A stretch of 64,000 nucleotides of DNA from Bacteroidota bacterium (lineage in GTDB: Bacteria; Bacteroidota; Bacteroidia; M30B66), in NCBI GenBank assembly GCA_027490225.1, contig JAIXYK010000037.1, forward strand, positions 1 to 64,000, in the 5' to 3' direction. Made by a program: the position numbers and the translations under genes. Below, piece after piece: positions 35,713 through 47,052 of the stretch; positions within the stretch are counted from its first letter, which is position 1, and every line of letters begins with the position of its first letter. Under the pieces are notes generated by a model. The model saw only the letters and a program-made list of their open reading frames with translations. It was not told the DNA's origin and made no database searches.

Positions 35713-35751
35713 ATGAATTACATGTTAAAACGGACATCTGTCAGAATTTGA
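35713..35751 (+). CDS. Possible 12-codon leader peptide overlapping the giant gene's TTG start
   Basis: ATG at 35713 opens a 12-residue frame (MNYMLKRTSVRI) whose TGA stop (35749-35751) overlaps the TTG start of the giant gene (35748-35750) as TTGA. This could couple translation and allow use of the weak TTG. Alternatively a one-base indel has split the original N-terminus. It is too short to prove by sequence alone. Confidence 0.35.
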   Translation: MNYMLKRTSVRI

Positions 35752-38700
35752 AAAGTTTTTACAATTTTTTATTTAATATAATTTTGCAAAAGAGTAAAGT
35801 TTCTCTTTTGGTGTTTATTTGTTTAATAAACTCATCCATAGCACTAGCTCAGGGAGAAACAAATAATTGGTTTTTTGGAGGAAATGCAGGTGTTACTTTT
35901 AGCGGAGGAGCACCGGTGAGTTTGCCTAATGGTGCATTGATTTCTGGGGAAGGTGTATCGTCTATTTCTAATGCTGCCGGAAATCTATTGATTTATACTG
36001 ATGGAACAACTGTATATGATAGAAACGATAACATTATGCCCAATGGAAATGGCTTGTTTGGTGGAAATTCCTCAAGTCAATCTGCAGTAATAATTAGAAG
36101 ACCAGGAAGTAATACCATTTATTATGTATTTACAGTTGCTCAAGCTGCATTAGCAGAAGGCATTTGTTATTCAACAGTTAACATGACGTTAAATGGTGGT
36201 TTTGGTGACATTGTTAACGCCACCAAAAATACCCCATTAATAAGTCCAAGTACCGAAAAGCTCTCGGCTGTAAAGCATTGTAATGGAAGAGATGTTTGGG
36301 TCATCGGGCATGGTTATAACAATTCAACTTTCCACGCTTGGCTAGTTACGCCTGCAGGTGTGAATGCTGTTCCTGTAAATAGTGTTTCAGGCTCTGACCA
36401 TGGTACATCGGTAATTGGATGTTTAAAAGTATCACCTGATGGCAAAAGATTGGCTCTTGCAGTTTATGAAGTTGGAGGAACACAATATATTGAAGTTTTT
36501 GATTTTAATAATAACACAGGAGTAGTTTCAAACCCACGCAGATTTAACTACGGAGACGATTGTTACGGTATTGAGTTTTCTCCCAATAGTGAATTATTGT
36601 ATTACACCGCTTCAGCTAATACCAGCGCATCTGATATTAAAGTTTATCAAATGGATGTTTGTGAAACCACTCAAGCAAATATGGCAGCTTCAGCACAAAT
36701 TATTGGCGCCTCAAGTGCAGGCTTTATACGCTCTCTGCAATTAGGGCCAGACGGCAAATTATATTTCACAAGGTTTGGTCAAAGTTGGATAGGAGTGATT
36801 CCTTCGCCGAATACTCCAGGAATTGGCTGCGGTTTTAATGTAAATGGAGTTGCTCTGAGTCCAGGAACTACCTGCAGAGCTGGTTTGCCGAACTTTAATC
36901 AAAGCTTGTTCGAGGTTGAAGAAGATTTTACATATACTCAGAATTGCTTAAATGCAACTTTTTCTTCTCAAATAATTATTGATGAAGCAACTTGTAATGA
37001 CCCAGTAGTTCAAACACTTTGGAATTTTGGTGAGCCTTCATCAGGCGCAGCTAATACTTCTACAAGTAATAATCCATCCCATACCTACGCTAATCCTGGA
37101 ACTTACACTGTAAGACTCATATTGAATTACTCCTGCAAAAAAGACACTTTGTATGAAGTTTTAAATGTGAATTGTGGTCCTCAAGTTACACTAAATGATA
37201 CTGCAATTTGTTCTGGAACTTGTGGGACAATAAATTCATCAGTTATAGGTGGAACTCCTGGTTATACCTATTCTTGGTCGCCTAATATTGGAAGTGGACC
37301 AGGTCCGTTTTCTGTTTGCCCTTTGGCTACAACAAACTATATAGTTACAGTTACTGATGCAACGGGTCTTATCGATAGAGATACAGCCACTGTTACGGTT
37401 TCTTCTGTTCCTGTTCCAACATTTACATACGATCATGTAAATTGTTTCGGAGGCACAGATGGAGATGTAACAGCTCTTGCTACTGGTGCAGGAGGCCCAT
37501 TTAATTATTCATGGAACACCACTCCAGTTACCAATAATGCAGCGCTTATAAATGTGGCAGCCGGAACTTATCAGGTTACGGTCAGAAATGCAGCCAATTG
37601 CACCAGAACAGCAAATGCTACAATTACGCAACCAACTGCGTTAACCTTAACAGTTAACAAAACTAATACAGGTTGTGGAGTTCCTACAGGAACCGCAACT
37701 GCCTCTCCTTCAGGTGGAACTGCACCATATGTTGTTACTTGGAATTCTACTCCAGCTCAAACCGGACTAACTGCAAATGCACTTCCTGCCGGTAATTTTA
37801 TTGCAACAGTAACAGATGCAAATGGATGCATTCAAACACAAGCATTTACCATAAATTCAAGTAGCGGTCCAACATTAAACCTAACAGCTTCAACAAATGT
37901 AACTTGTAACGGAGGAACAAATGGAACAGCTACCGTTGTAGCAAGTGCAGGCGCAACACCATACACGTACAGTTGGAGCACTGGACAAACAACTTCTGCA
38001 GTAAATAACCTTCCAGCTGGAAACCATACCGCAACGGTTACAGATAATAATGGATGTTCCACTTCAGTACCGGTAGTAATTACTTCACCAGCAGCCATTC
38101 AAATTCAAACATCTATTACCACTGCAAGTTGTGGATTGGCAAATGGTTCGGCAACGGCATTGGCCAGCGGCGGTGCACCAACTTATACTTATTCCTGGAA
38201 CACGACACCAGTTCAAAATACAGCAACTGCCAATAATATTATTGCTGGAAATTATACAGTCACTGCAACAGATGCTAACGGTTGTTCTTCAACTGCAACC
38301 GCAATAGTTACAGGTACATCCAATCCAACCATTACCATTTCAAAAACAGATGTTACTTGTTTTGGAGGCAACAATGGAACCGCAACTGCCACAATAGGAG
38401 CGGGAACAGCACCATATTCAGTTACATGGAGCAATGCTGCAACAGGATTAACAGTTAGCAATTTAATTGCAGGAAATTATTCTGCTACAGTTACAGATGT
38501 GGCTGGGTGTTCAGCAACAGCCAATTTTACCATTACCCAACCAACAGCAATAAGTTTAGCAACTTCAAGCACGGCTGCAACTTGTGGAAGTAGTAATGGA
38601 AGTGCTACAGTTGTAATTAGTGGAGGAACAGGCCCATTTTCAACACAATGGAATACATCACCAGTAAGCAGCGGTCTTTCTATCAACAACATTCCAGCAG

Positions 38701-41700
38701 GTACATACATATTAACTGTTTCTGATAATAATAGCTGTACTGCAAATACAACAGTTGCTGTGAGCAATAGCAGTGGACCAACATTAAACCTAACAGCTTC
38801 AACAAGTGTAACTTGTAATGGAGGAACAAATGGAACAGCTACCGTTGTAGCAAGTGCAGGTGCAACACCATACACATACAGTTGGAGCACTGGACAAACC
38901 ACAGCAACAGTCAATAACCTTCCAGCTGGAAACCATACAGCAACGGTTACAGATAATAATGGTTGTTCCACTTCAGTTCCAGTGGTAATTACTTCACCGG
39001 CAGCCATTCAAATTCAAACATCTATTACCACTGCAAGTTGTGGACTGGCAAATGGTTCGGCAACAGCATTGGCCAGCGGCGGTGCACCAACTTATACTTA
39101 TTCCTGGAACACTACACCAGTTCAAAATACAGCAACTGCCAATAATATTATTGCTGGAAATTATACAGTTACAGCAACAGATGCCAACGGTTGTTCAGAA
39201 ACAGCAACGGCAACAGTTACAGGTACATCTAATCCAACCATTACCATTTCAAAAACAGATGTTACTTGTTTTGGAGGCAACAATGGCACCGCATCAGCCA
39301 CAATAGGAGCGGGCACAGCACCATTTACAGTAACATGGAGCAATGCTGCAACAGGATTAGCAGTTAGCAATTTAACTGCAGGAAATTATTCTGCTACAGT
39401 TACAGATGCGACAGGTTGTTCAGCAAACGATTTAGCTGTTATTGCTGAACCTAATCAGATTACAACACAAGTTAACATTACTGATGCTGCATGCGGAACT
39501 GCAACAGGAAGAGCTGATTTGATAATCAATGGTGGCACAGCCCCTTATGCTATTTCTTGGAACAGTTTGCCAATTCAAAATGGAATAAGTTTAACAAATG
39601 TTCAAGCAGGATTATACACTGCTCAAATTACAGATGCAAATGCGTGCACTTTGAATGTAAATGCACAAGTGAATAACCTTTCAGGCCCTCAGTTAACATT
39701 AGTTTCCAATAATAATGTAAGTTGTTTTGGAGGAAATGATGGCGCAATTGAGGTAAGTGTTTCGGGAGGTCAAGCTCCATTGTCTTTATCTTGGAACTCA
39801 GGACAAAATTCAACAAGCATTTCATCTCTAATTGCTGGAACATATACAGCTACACTAACTGATGCCATTGGTTGTAGTACTAGTTTATCTATCATTTTAA
39901 GTGAACCAATAGCATTACAAGCTGCAGTTTCAACTACACCAACTACTTGTGGAAATAACAATGGTACTGCCAATGCACAAATTACGGGTGGCGTTATTCC
40001 ATATATGTATAATTGGAATAATACAGGAATTGGTAGTTCATCAGTTTCTAATTTGGCTGCAGGAAATCAACAATTAGTGATTTCAGATGCCAATGGTTGC
40101 TCTATAAATGAAAATTTCACAATTTCTGCTTTGGTTCCACCAAGCGTAAACATTTCAATAGACAATAATATTAGTTGTCCGGGTGGAAGTAATGGTTCAT
40201 TGAGTGCAACAGTTATTCAAGGAGAAGCACCCTTTATTTATAATTGGTCAAATGGAAATTCTAATACAGTTATATTAAATTTAAATCAGGGTAATTATTC
40301 AGTGTCTGTAACTGATAATAATGGTTGTATTGCAAATGATGCAGTTCAATTGAATGCACCATCACCTTGGTCAAATTTCATCATTCCTCAGGCATCCACT
40401 TGCGGAAACAACAATGGTTCTGCATTATTGCTGTTAAATGGAGCTACATCACCTTATTCTGTGGTTTGGAGTAACGGACAAACATTGCCAAACGCAATAA
40501 ATCTCGCTGCTGGAAATTATTCTGTTGCAATTACAGATGCAAATGGTTGCACCAAAAATGAACAAACAACAATTTTTGATATTGGCGGATTAAGTGTTGT
40601 ACTAAACCAAACGCAACAAATAAGTTGTTTTGGATTTAATGATGCAGAAATATCAGCTACAGGGAATGGAGGAGTTCCTCCTTATAGTTATTCTTGGTCT
40701 AATGGGCAAAATTCTAACATCGCCACAAGTATTTCTGCTGGAAACATTTCATGTACAATTACAGATGCAAATGGATGTTCAACAACTTCATCTATTTCAA
40801 TTTCAGAACCTCAAGCTATATCAGCTACTTTTAATACACAACATACAAGCTGTAATCTTAACAATGGCGCTACTACAATCAATGTTTCAGGTGGAACCGC
40901 ACCTTATTTTTACAACTGGCAAAATGGAAATGCTACAAATACATTATTTTCTCTAGCACCTGGCCAAGTAACTTGCGTAGTTTCTGATATAAATGGATGT
41001 AGCACAAATTTCACAGAAAATATAAATGCTAGTACTGGAATTTCAGCAAGTTTAAATATAGACCAAGCCATATCATGTTTTCAGGGCTCAAATGGAATTG
41101 TTTCGGTAATTGGAAACAATACGCTTTCCGCATTATGGTCCAATGGAACAACAGGATTGGTTAACAATAACCTGAGTTCAGGAAATTACAATGTGAGATT
41201 AACAGATGCAAATGCTTGTATCGATACTTTATACATAGTTCTAAACGAACCTGCTGCAATTTCGACATCATTCACAAATTCAGCTGCTGTTTGTTTACTC
41301 AGCAATGGGTCTTCAATTCTAACCATTTCTGGAGGAACATCTCCATATACTTCTGTTTGGAACAATGGTATATCTGGATTGGTAAATAACAGTCTTTTAC
41401 CTGGAAATCAATCAGTATTGATAACAGATGCCAACGGATGTACTTTAAATGCTACAACTTCAATCCCTCAAGTGTTTCCGTTAAATATTGATTCTGTTCA
41501 GGTTACACCTTCAAATTGCTTTGGTGAAGCAAATGGAATTGCAACAACAATTGTTTCAGGTAATACAGGAAATGTTCAATGGAATTGGAGCAATGGTGCA
41601 GAAAATTTAGCCATAAACGACAGCTTAATGGCTGGAAATTACTCTGTTAGCATTTCTGATGAAGCAGGTTGTAACGATACGCAATCATTTATAATCACAC

Positions 41701-43856
41701 AACCGTTAGCCTTACAAAATACAATTCAAACTACTGATGTTCGTTGTTTTGGTGAGAACTCAGGTTCTGCTATTGCTAATGTTTCTGGAGGAACAGCTCC
41801 TTATTATTACACTTGGAACCAAATACCTGGCAACGATACATTAAATTTTATACAAACAGGAAATTACACAATTACTGTTTTAGATGCTTTTGGATGCAGT
41901 AGAACAGATTCTTTTGCTATTCAGCAACCAACATTATTGCAAGCATCTATTAATAAGACCAATGCAACTTGTGGATTGTCAAATGGAGTAATGCAAGTGT
42001 TTGTAAATGGAGGAATTGCTCCATATCAATTCGTTTGGAGCAACGGAATTCAGTTTAACCAAATAAACAATTTGCTTGCAGGAAATTATTCAGTTGAAAT
42101 ATCAGATGTAAATAATTGTTTGGTTTCTTTAAGTGATACAATAGTAGATCCGGGACCTCCATTAATCGATACCCTTAGTATTCAGAATGTTGATTGCTTT
42201 GGGAATTCAACTGGATCTGTACAAGTTTTAGCTACTGGTGGAATTGGTAATAAATCCTTTACTTGGAATAATGGAGTAAATTCAAGCATTTTAATCAATC
42301 AGATTGCTGGTGTTTATACAGTAATTGCGCAAGACCAGATAGGCTGCAGAGATACTTTGAGCATTGAATTAACTGAACCTTCTAAACTAGAAACAATAAC
42401 TTCAACTGCAATGTCTAATTGCTTTGGAAGTGCAACAGGACAAGCAAATGTGGAAGCCTTCGGTGGAACCGCACCATACACATATTATTGGAATCAAAAT
42501 CAAAATCAACAATCATTTTTAACCCAGATTATCGCTGGATTGTACACCGTATCTGTAACAGATGCCAATGGTTGTTACACAATTGATACTGCAATTGTAA
42601 ACCAGCCGCCTGTTTTACAATTAGATTTAACAACAAGTCCTGCAATCTGTTATGGGCAAGCTTCAGGAACAGCTAATGCAGTAGTTTCAGGAGGTATTCC
42701 ACCTTATATTTTGAGCTGGAACAATGGAAATGTAAATCCATATATTGACAATTTGCTTGCTGGAAACTACAATATAGTGGCATCAGATTCAAATGGATGT
42801 ACTATAAGCCAAGCTGTTGAAGTGACCCAACCTTTACCACTTAATGGACTTGTTTCTGGCGATGTTGCAGCTTGTAAAGGTAATTCTATTCAACTTTTAG
42901 TTTCTGGCGAAGGAGGAACATATCCATATTCTTACTTATGGGAAAACGGTGATGTTAATTCAAACACGATTATTACTCCAGATAGTTCTGGTTTTGCGAT
43001 GGTTATTACTACAGATGCCAACGGATGCATAGATACAAGTAGCAGACAGTACCGTATTTTTGAATTGCCAATAGTTGAAATTGTTTCTCAAGACACTTCA
43101 TTGTGCGCAGGTCAATGTATCAACTTAAGAGCTGCAGATGTATCTGGAGGTCAATTTTCATGGGAGTTCTTAAATAATGGAAGTATTATCGGTCAAACAG
43201 CTGAATTTTGCAGCAATACCGTAGGTAATTATGATATTTATATAGAGGTAACAGATATCAATAGTTGTTTTAACAGTCTCTTGCTACCAGGTTACATTCA
43301 AGTAAACCCTAATCCAATTGTTGATTTTGAGCCAGACAAAAGAACAGTTCCTTTGTTAGATGCGTTTATAAAATTTGATAATAATTCAATTGGAGCTTCA
43401 ACTTATTTGTGGGATTTAGATCCAGATGTTTCTGGAGATGAATCAACACTTCAATATCCAAATCACCAGTACGTAGAAGTAGGTTCTTATGAAGTTACTT
43501 TAACTGGTACAAATGAATTTGGCTGTAGTGCAACAATTTCAAGATTTGTTGATGTACTTGCAGATTTTGCAGTGTATATTCCAAATGCATTTACACCGAA
43601 TGGAGACGGATTAAATGATACATTTCAACCAAACGGTGTGGGAATCGACCCTTCCGATTATCTCATGCAGATTTATGACCGTTGGGGAAAACTGCTGTTC
43701 GAAACAGATATCTATTCTAAAGGTTGGGACGGAACAATTGAAAATGCTTACGGTGAATCTGAGCAGTCAGGAAATGTTTATGTTTACAAGATGCGCATAA
43801 AAGACTTCAGAGGCGATTACCATAAATTTAATGGAACTGCTACTCTGGTGCGTTAA
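35748..43856 (+). CDS. Giant SprB-repeat surface protein with gliding-associated C-terminal (T9SS type B) domain
   Basis: This 2702-residue protein has a signal peptide (1-35, ending SSIALAQ), a beta-propeller-like N-terminal domain (about 36-390), a PKD domain (about 395-475) and ~24 SprB-type repeats of ~75 residues (about 490-2370). Each repeat has the pattern CxGGxNGT, GGxxPYxYSW and VTDANGC. Another PKD-like segment (about 2480-2590) and a C-terminal FTPNGDGLND...YDRWGKLLFE domain (about 2600-2702) complete it. The tail directs T9SS export and surface attachment; SprB itself is the gliding adhesin of Flavobacterium. Two 659 bp stretches inside are near-identical. The start must be TTG 35748 to keep the signal peptide. 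Role: a large surface adhesin, not necessarily gliding, as no gld/spr genes are near. Confidence 0.88.
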   Translation: MKSFYNFLFNIILQKSKVSLLVFICLINSSIALAQGETNNWFFGGNAGVTFSGGAPVSLPNGALISGEGVSSISNAAGNLLIYTDGTTVYDRNDNIMPNGNGLFGGNSSSQSAVIIRRPGSNTIYYVFTVAQAALAEGICYSTVNMTLNGGFGDIVNATKNTPLISPSTEKLSAVKHCNGRDVWVIGHGYNNSTFHAWLVTPAGVNAVPVNSVSGSDHGTSVIGCLKVSPDGKRLALAVYEVGGTQYIEVFDFNNNTGVVSNPRRFNYGDDCYGIEFSPNSELLYYTASANTSASDIKVYQMDVCETTQANMAASAQIIGASSAGFIRSLQLGPDGKLYFTRFGQSWIGVIPSPNTPGIGCGFNVNGVALSPGTTCRAGLPNFNQSLFEVEEDFTYTQNCLNATFSSQIIIDEATCNDPVVQTLWNFGEPSSGAANTSTSNNPSHTYANPGTYTVRLILNYSCKKDTLYEVLNVNCGPQVTLNDTAICSGTCGTINSSVIGGTPGYTYSWSPNIGSGPGPFSVCPLATTNYIVTVTDATGLIDRDTATVTVSSVPVPTFTYDHVNCFGGTDGDVTALATGAGGPFNYSWNTTPVTNNAALINVAAGTYQVTVRNAANCTRTANATITQPTALTLTVNKTNTGCGVPTGTATASPSGGTAPYVVTWNSTPAQTGLTANALPAGNFIATVTDANGCIQTQAFTINSSSGPTLNLTASTNVTCNGGTNGTATVVASAGATPYTYSWSTGQTTSAVNNLPAGNHTATVTDNNGCSTSVPVVITSPAAIQIQTSITTASCGLANGSATALASGGAPTYTYSWNTTPVQNTATANNIIAGNYTVTATDANGCSSTATAIVTGTSNPTITISKTDVTCFGGNNGTATATIGAGTAPYSVTWSNAATGLTVSNLIAGNYSATVTDVAGCSATANFTITQPTAISLATSSTAATCGSSNGSATVVISGGTGPFSTQWNTSPVSSGLSINNIPAGTYILTVSDNNSCTANTTVAVSNSSGPTLNLTASTSVTCNGGTNGTATVVASAGATPYTYSWSTGQTTATVNNLPAGNHTATVTDNNGCSTSVPVVITSPAAIQIQTSITTASCGLANGSATALASGGAPTYTYSWNTTPVQNTATANNIIAGNYTVTATDANGCSETATATVTGTSNPTITISKTDVTCFGGNNGTASATIGAGTAPFTVTWSNAATGLAVSNLTAGNYSATVTDATGCSANDLAVIAEPNQITTQVNITDAACGTATGRADLIINGGTAPYAISWNSLPIQNGISLTNVQAGLYTAQITDANACTLNVNAQVNNLSGPQLTLVSNNNVSCFGGNDGAIEVSVSGGQAPLSLSWNSGQNSTSISSLIAGTYTATLTDAIGCSTSLSIILSEPIALQAAVSTTPTTCGNNNGTANAQITGGVIPYMYNWNNTGIGSSSVSNLAAGNQQLVISDANGCSINENFTISALVPPSVNISIDNNISCPGGSNGSLSATVIQGEAPFIYNWSNGNSNTVILNLNQGNYSVSVTDNNGCIANDAVQLNAPSPWSNFIIPQASTCGNNNGSALLLLNGATSPYSVVWSNGQTLPNAINLAAGNYSVAITDANGCTKNEQTTIFDIGGLSVVLNQTQQISCFGFNDAEISATGNGGVPPYSYSWSNGQNSNIATSISAGNISCTITDANGCSTTSSISISEPQAISATFNTQHTSCNLNNGATTINVSGGTAPYFYNWQNGNATNTLFSLAPGQVTCVVSDINGCSTNFTENINASTGISASLNIDQAISCFQGSNGIVSVIGNNTLSALWSNGTTGLVNNNLSSGNYNVRLTDANACIDTLYIVLNEPAAISTSFTNSAAVCLLSNGSSILTISGGTSPYTSVWNNGISGLVNNSLLPGNQSVLITDANGCTLNATTSIPQVFPLNIDSVQVTPSNCFGEANGIATTIVSGNTGNVQWNWSNGAENLAINDSLMAGNYSVSISDEAGCNDTQSFIITQPLALQNTIQTTDVRCFGENSGSAIANVSGGTAPYYYTWNQIPGNDTLNFIQTGNYTITVLDAFGCSRTDSFAIQQPTLLQASINKTNATCGLSNGVMQVFVNGGIAPYQFVWSNGIQFNQINNLLAGNYSVEISDVNNCLVSLSDTIVDPGPPLIDTLSIQNVDCFGNSTGSVQVLATGGIGNKSFTWNNGVNSSILINQIAGVYTVIAQDQIGCRDTLSIELTEPSKLETITSTAMSNCFGSATGQANVEAFGGTAPYTYYWNQNQNQQSFLTQIIAGLYTVSVTDANGCYTIDTAIVNQPPVLQLDLTTSPAICYGQASGTANAVVSGGIPPYILSWNNGNVNPYIDNLLAGNYNIVASDSNGCTISQAVEVTQPLPLNGLVSGDVAACKGNSIQLLVSGEGGTYPYSYLWENGDVNSNTIITPDSSGFAMVITTDANGCIDTSSRQYRIFELPIVEIVSQDTSLCAGQCINLRAADVSGGQFSWEFLNNGSIIGQTAEFCSNTVGNYDIYIEVTDINSCFNSLLLPGYIQVNPNPIVDFEPDKRTVPLLDAFIKFDNNSIGASTYLWDLDPDVSGDESTLQYPNHQYVEVGSYEVTLTGTNEFGCSATISRFVDVLADFAVYIPNAFTPNGDGLNDTFQPNGVGIDPSDYLMQIYDRWGKLLFETDIYSKGWDGTIENAYGESEQSGNVYVYKMRIKDFRGDYHKFNGTATLVR
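37860..38518 (+). repeat. Near-identical internal repeat in the SprB-repeat gene, copy 1
   Basis: This 659 bp segment encodes about three SprB repeats (residues ~705-923). It is almost identical at DNA level to 38769-39427, including synonymous sites, so it reflects recent duplication or gene conversion. Confidence 0.85.
38769..39427 (+). repeat. Near-identical internal repeat in the SprB-repeat gene, copy 2
   Basis: This is the partner of 37860-38518 at an offset of exactly 909 bp (303 codons). A diverged ~250 bp spacer encoding about one repeat separates the copies. Confidence 0.85.
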
Positions 43857-44376
43857 TGTATTGCTGATTTAAAGCATACATCACAATACCAGCACATACA
43901 GAAATATTAAACGAATGCTTGGTTCCAAATTGCGGTATTTCTAAAGCAACATTGCTATAAGGTAAAACTTCTTCGCTCACCCCTTTAACTTCATTTCCAA
44001 AAACTAAAACGATTGGCTCATCGGGATATATAAACTGGTTCAAAGGAATACTATTGCTAGTTTGCTCTATAATCACAATTTTATATCCTTCAGAAATCGA
44101 AGCTTTTATAGCCTCTTCAACTTTTGCAAAATATTTCCAGCTAACAGTTTCTGTGGCTCCTAATGCTGTTTTATGGATTTCAGGATGAGGAGGTTGTGCC
44201 GAAATACCACATAAACAGATTTCTTCCACTAAAAAGGCATCAGCTGTTCTAAAAACCGAACCTATGTTGTGTAAGCTGCGCACATTATCTAATAAAATAC
44301 GGACAGGCCATTTTTTACTCGATTTAAATTCTTCGATGTGCTTTCGGTTTAATTCTGTAATGTGTAACTTTCGCAT
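43840..44376 (-). CDS. TrmH/SpoU-family RNA methyltransferase
   Basis: From the ATG at 44376 this is a 178-residue SPOUT methyltransferase using S-adenosylmethionine to 2'-O-methylate tRNA or rRNA. The three family motifs are present: LDNVRSLHNIGSVFRTADAF, VLVFGNEVKGVSEEVL and HSFNISVCAGIVMYAL. The target cannot be assigned. The upstream extension to 44478 runs into the mutS coding region and was rejected. Its 3' end overlaps the last 17 bp of the giant SprB-repeat gene (convergent), and its start is 34 bp from the divergent mutS start. Confidence 0.88.
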   Translation of the reverse strand: MRKLHITELNRKHIEEFKSSKKWPVRILLDNVRSLHNIGSVFRTADAFLVEEICLCGISAQPPHPEIHKTALGATETVSWKYFAKVEEAIKASISEGYKIVIIEQTSNSIPLNQFIYPDEPIVLVFGNEVKGVSEEVLPYSNVALEIPQFGTKHSFNISVCAGIVMYALNQQYINAPE

Positions 44377-44410
44377 GGTAAAATTTGAGCCAAAATAATC
44401 TAAAATTGTA

Positions 44411-47035
44411 TTGAAAGCAGCAAAACCAATAGTAAATAATGTGGTGGAAACACCATTAATGAAACAGTATAACACCATTAAGGCAAAGTATCCGGATGCT
44501 TTACTCTTGTTTCGTGTCGGAGATTTTTATGAAACCTTTGGTGAAGACGCCATCAAAGCGGCAGGCATTTTAGGAATTGTCCTTACCCGCAGAGCTAATG
44601 GTGCAGCAGCTTATATAGAACTCGCAGGTTTCCCTCATCACTCACTCGATAATTATTTACCAAAACTAGTAAGAGCTGGCTACAGAGTTGCCATTTGCGA
44701 CCAATTAGAAGATCCTAAATTAACCAAAACAATTGTAAAACGTGGTGTCACAGAGTTAGTTACTCCAGGTCTTTCTTCTACCGATAAACTGCTGGACCAC
44801 AAAAGCAATAACTTTCTGGCTGCTTTGCATATTCAGCAAGACCAAGCTGGAATAGCTTTTTTAGACCATTCAACTGGCGAATTTTTAGTGGCACAAGGAA
44901 GTTTAAATTATGCTGAAAAACTCATTCAAAACTTTCAACCCGGAGAAATCTTAATAGCTAAAAGTCAGTTAAAAGAATTCAACGAAAAATTAGGCGAACG
45001 TTTTTTTACCTATGCTTTAGATGAATGGATTTTCCAGAATGATTTTGCTGAAGATCTCCTCAACAAACAATTTGATACCCGTTCATTAAAAGGTTTTGGA
45101 ATTGAAAAACTAAACCATGCAATTATTGCTGCAGGCGCATGTTTGCATTATTTAAACGAAACCAACCACAATAAAACCGCTCATATTACTGCCATTTCTC
45201 GAATTGAAGAAGATCGCTTTATGTGGCTCGATGGTTTTAGTGTGCGCAATTTAGAGCTGTTTCAAAATACAGGAGAACAAGGAATCACCTTATTTGATGT
45301 GCTCAACAAAACGCTCACTCCAATGGGCGCAAGAACATTAAAACGTTGGCTAGCATTACCGCTCAAAGATTTAAGAACTATTCAAGAACGCATTCATCTG
45401 GTTGCACTATTAAAAGAAACACCAGAACTTTCAGCAGCGCTTTCAGAACAACTCAAAATTATTGGCGATTTAGAAAGGTTGATAGCCAAAGTTGCAGTTC
45501 AACGCATCAATCCGCGTGAATTATTCCAATTAAAACGTGCCCTTTTTGCCATTGCACCGGTCAAAGAAATGTGCCTTGCTTCTTCTAACAGAATGATGCA
45601 AACCATTGGAGAACAACTCAATCCTTGTAATCTAATTAGCAGCCGAATTGAAAAAGAACTGAGTGCTGATCCTCCAAATCAATTGCAAAAAGGTGATGTT
45701 ATAGCACGAGGTGTAGACGCTGAATTAGACGAACTTCGAGATATTAAAAATGTTGGGAAAGAATATCTAATCAGCATTCAACAAAGAGAAACAGAAATTA
45801 CAGGAATATCTTCCCTGAAAGTTGGTTTCAATAACGTATTTGGATATTACCTAGAAGTAACCAATGCCCATAAAGATAAGGTTCCCCAAGAATGGATTCG
45901 AAAACAAACGCTGGTTAACGCTGAAAGATACATTACGCCTGAAATAAAAGTTTTTGAAGAGAAAATTCTAGGAGCGGAAGACAAAATTGCATCCATTGAA
46001 TTCAGACTGTATTCTGAACTGGTTGCTGGACTTAACGATTATATTGTTGCCATTCAGCTAAATGCAGCTTTACTTGCCCAACTCGATTGTTTGTTGGGCT
46101 TTTCAGCAGTTGCTCAACAAAATAATTATTGTCAGCCATCTGTAAACGAAGGGTTTATTATCAATATCAAAGGTGGTCGTCATCCTGTTATTGAAAAACA
46201 ACTCAAAAACGGCGAGGAATATGTGAGCAACGATGTGCTACTAGACCCCGACGAAACTCAAATTATGATGATTACCGGACCAAATATGTCTGGAAAATCG
46301 GCTTTGCTCCGTCAAACCGCGCTCATCACAATTATGGCTCAAATTGGCTCTTTTGTTCCAGCCCAATCGGCAGAAATTGGGGTGGTTGATAAGATATTTA
46401 CACGTGTTGGCGCTTCCGACAATATTAGCAGTGGAGAATCTACATTCATGGTAGAAATGAATGAGACCTCTTCTATCATGAATAATCTTAGCAACCGAAG
46501 CCTTATTCTGCTCGACGAAATTGGTCGTGGCACCAGCACCTACGACGGCATTTCCATTGCATGGGCAATCGCTGAATTTTTACACGAACAGCCCGTAAAT
46601 AAAGCCAAAACGCTATTTGCAACGCATTATCATGAGCTCAACGATATGTCTGCAAAGTTTCCACACATTCGCAATTTCAACGTATCTGTCAAAGAAATCA
46701 ACCAAAAAGTAATTTTCCTAAGAAAACTTAAAGAAGGAGGTTCTAACCACAGTTTTGGAATTCACGTAGCTAAAATGGCAGGAATGCCTAAAAGAATTGT
46801 CGACAGAGCAACAGAAATTCTCAAAGAACTTGAAGTTTTACATCGTCAGGAAGGCGCAAATTCTTATGCTGTTCCCGAATCTGTTCAGAAAAATGTGCAG
46901 TTAAGCTTTTTCCAGCTCGATGATCCAACACTTTCGCAGATAAAGCTTCAGTTAGAACAAACAGATGTTAACAATTTAACACCTGTTGAAGCACTTATCA
47001 AACTCAATGAAATTAAAAGACTCCTTGGAAAATAA
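44411..47035 (+). CDS. mutS: DNA mismatch repair protein MutS
   Basis: This 874-residue mismatch-recognition ATPase has the mismatch-binding motif [11 protein letters not shown] near the N-terminus, Walker [14 protein letters not shown] (about 622-634), Walker [15 protein letters not shown] and FATHYHEL. It is full length. The TTG at 44411 was chosen because residues ETPLMKQYN, usual at MutS N-termini, lie downstream of it; the first ATG (44459) would cut into this segment. It is divergent from the methyltransferase gene. No mutL is in the window. Confidence 0.95.
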   Translation: MKAAKPIVNNVVETPLMKQYNTIKAKYPDALLLFRVGDFYETFGEDAIKAAGILGIVLTRRANGAAAYIELAGFPHHSLDNYLPKLVRAGYRVAICDQLEDPKLTKTIVKRGVTELVTPGLSSTDKLLDHKSNNFLAALHIQQDQAGIAFLDHSTGEFLVAQGSLNYAEKLIQNFQPGEILIAKSQLKEFNEKLGERFFTYALDEWIFQNDFAEDLLNKQFDTRSLKGFGIEKLNHAIIAAGACLHYLNETNHNKTAHITAISRIEEDRFMWLDGFSVRNLELFQNTGEQGITLFDVLNKTLTPMGARTLKRWLALPLKDLRTIQERIHLVALLKETPELSAALSEQLKIIGDLERLIAKVAVQRINPRELFQLKRALFAIAPVKEMCLASSNRMMQTIGEQLNPCNLISSRIEKELSADPPNQLQKGDVIARGVDAELDELRDIKNVGKEYLISIQQRETEITGISSLKVGFNNVFGYYLEVTNAHKDKVPQEWIRKQTLVNAERYITPEIKVFEEKILGAEDKIASIEFRLYSELVAGLNDYIVAIQLNAALLAQLDCLLGFSAVAQQNNYCQPSVNEGFIINIKGGRHPVIEKQLKNGEEYVSNDVLLDPDETQIMMITGPNMSGKSALLRQTALITIMAQIGSFVPAQSAEIGVVDKIFTRVGASDNISSGESTFMVEMNETSSIMNNLSNRSLILLDEIGRGTSTYDGISIAWAIAEFLHEQPVNKAKTLFATHYHELNDMSAKFPHIRNFNVSVKEINQKVIFLRKLKEGGSNHSFGIHVAKMAGMPKRIVDRATEILKELEVLHRQEGANSYAVPESVQKNVQLSFFQLDDPTLSQIKLQLEQTDVNNLTPVEALIKLNEIKRLLGK

Positions 47036-47052
47036 TTTTTTTTCAAAAATAT

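Noticed and set aside
38477-39007. 176-residue open frame on the minus strand inside the SprB-repeat gene
   Set aside because: It recurs with the repeat copies and reflects codon bias of the repeats, not a gene.
36900-42800. Regularly spaced short repeats that could suggest a CRISPR array
   Set aside because: They are ~75-codon SprB protein repeats in one open frame and not 24-47 bp repeats with unique spacers. No cas genes are present.
43840-43856. Possible frameshift where the giant gene and the methyltransferase gene meet
   Set aside because: The genes are convergent and both C-termini are complete for their families, so the short overlap is normal.
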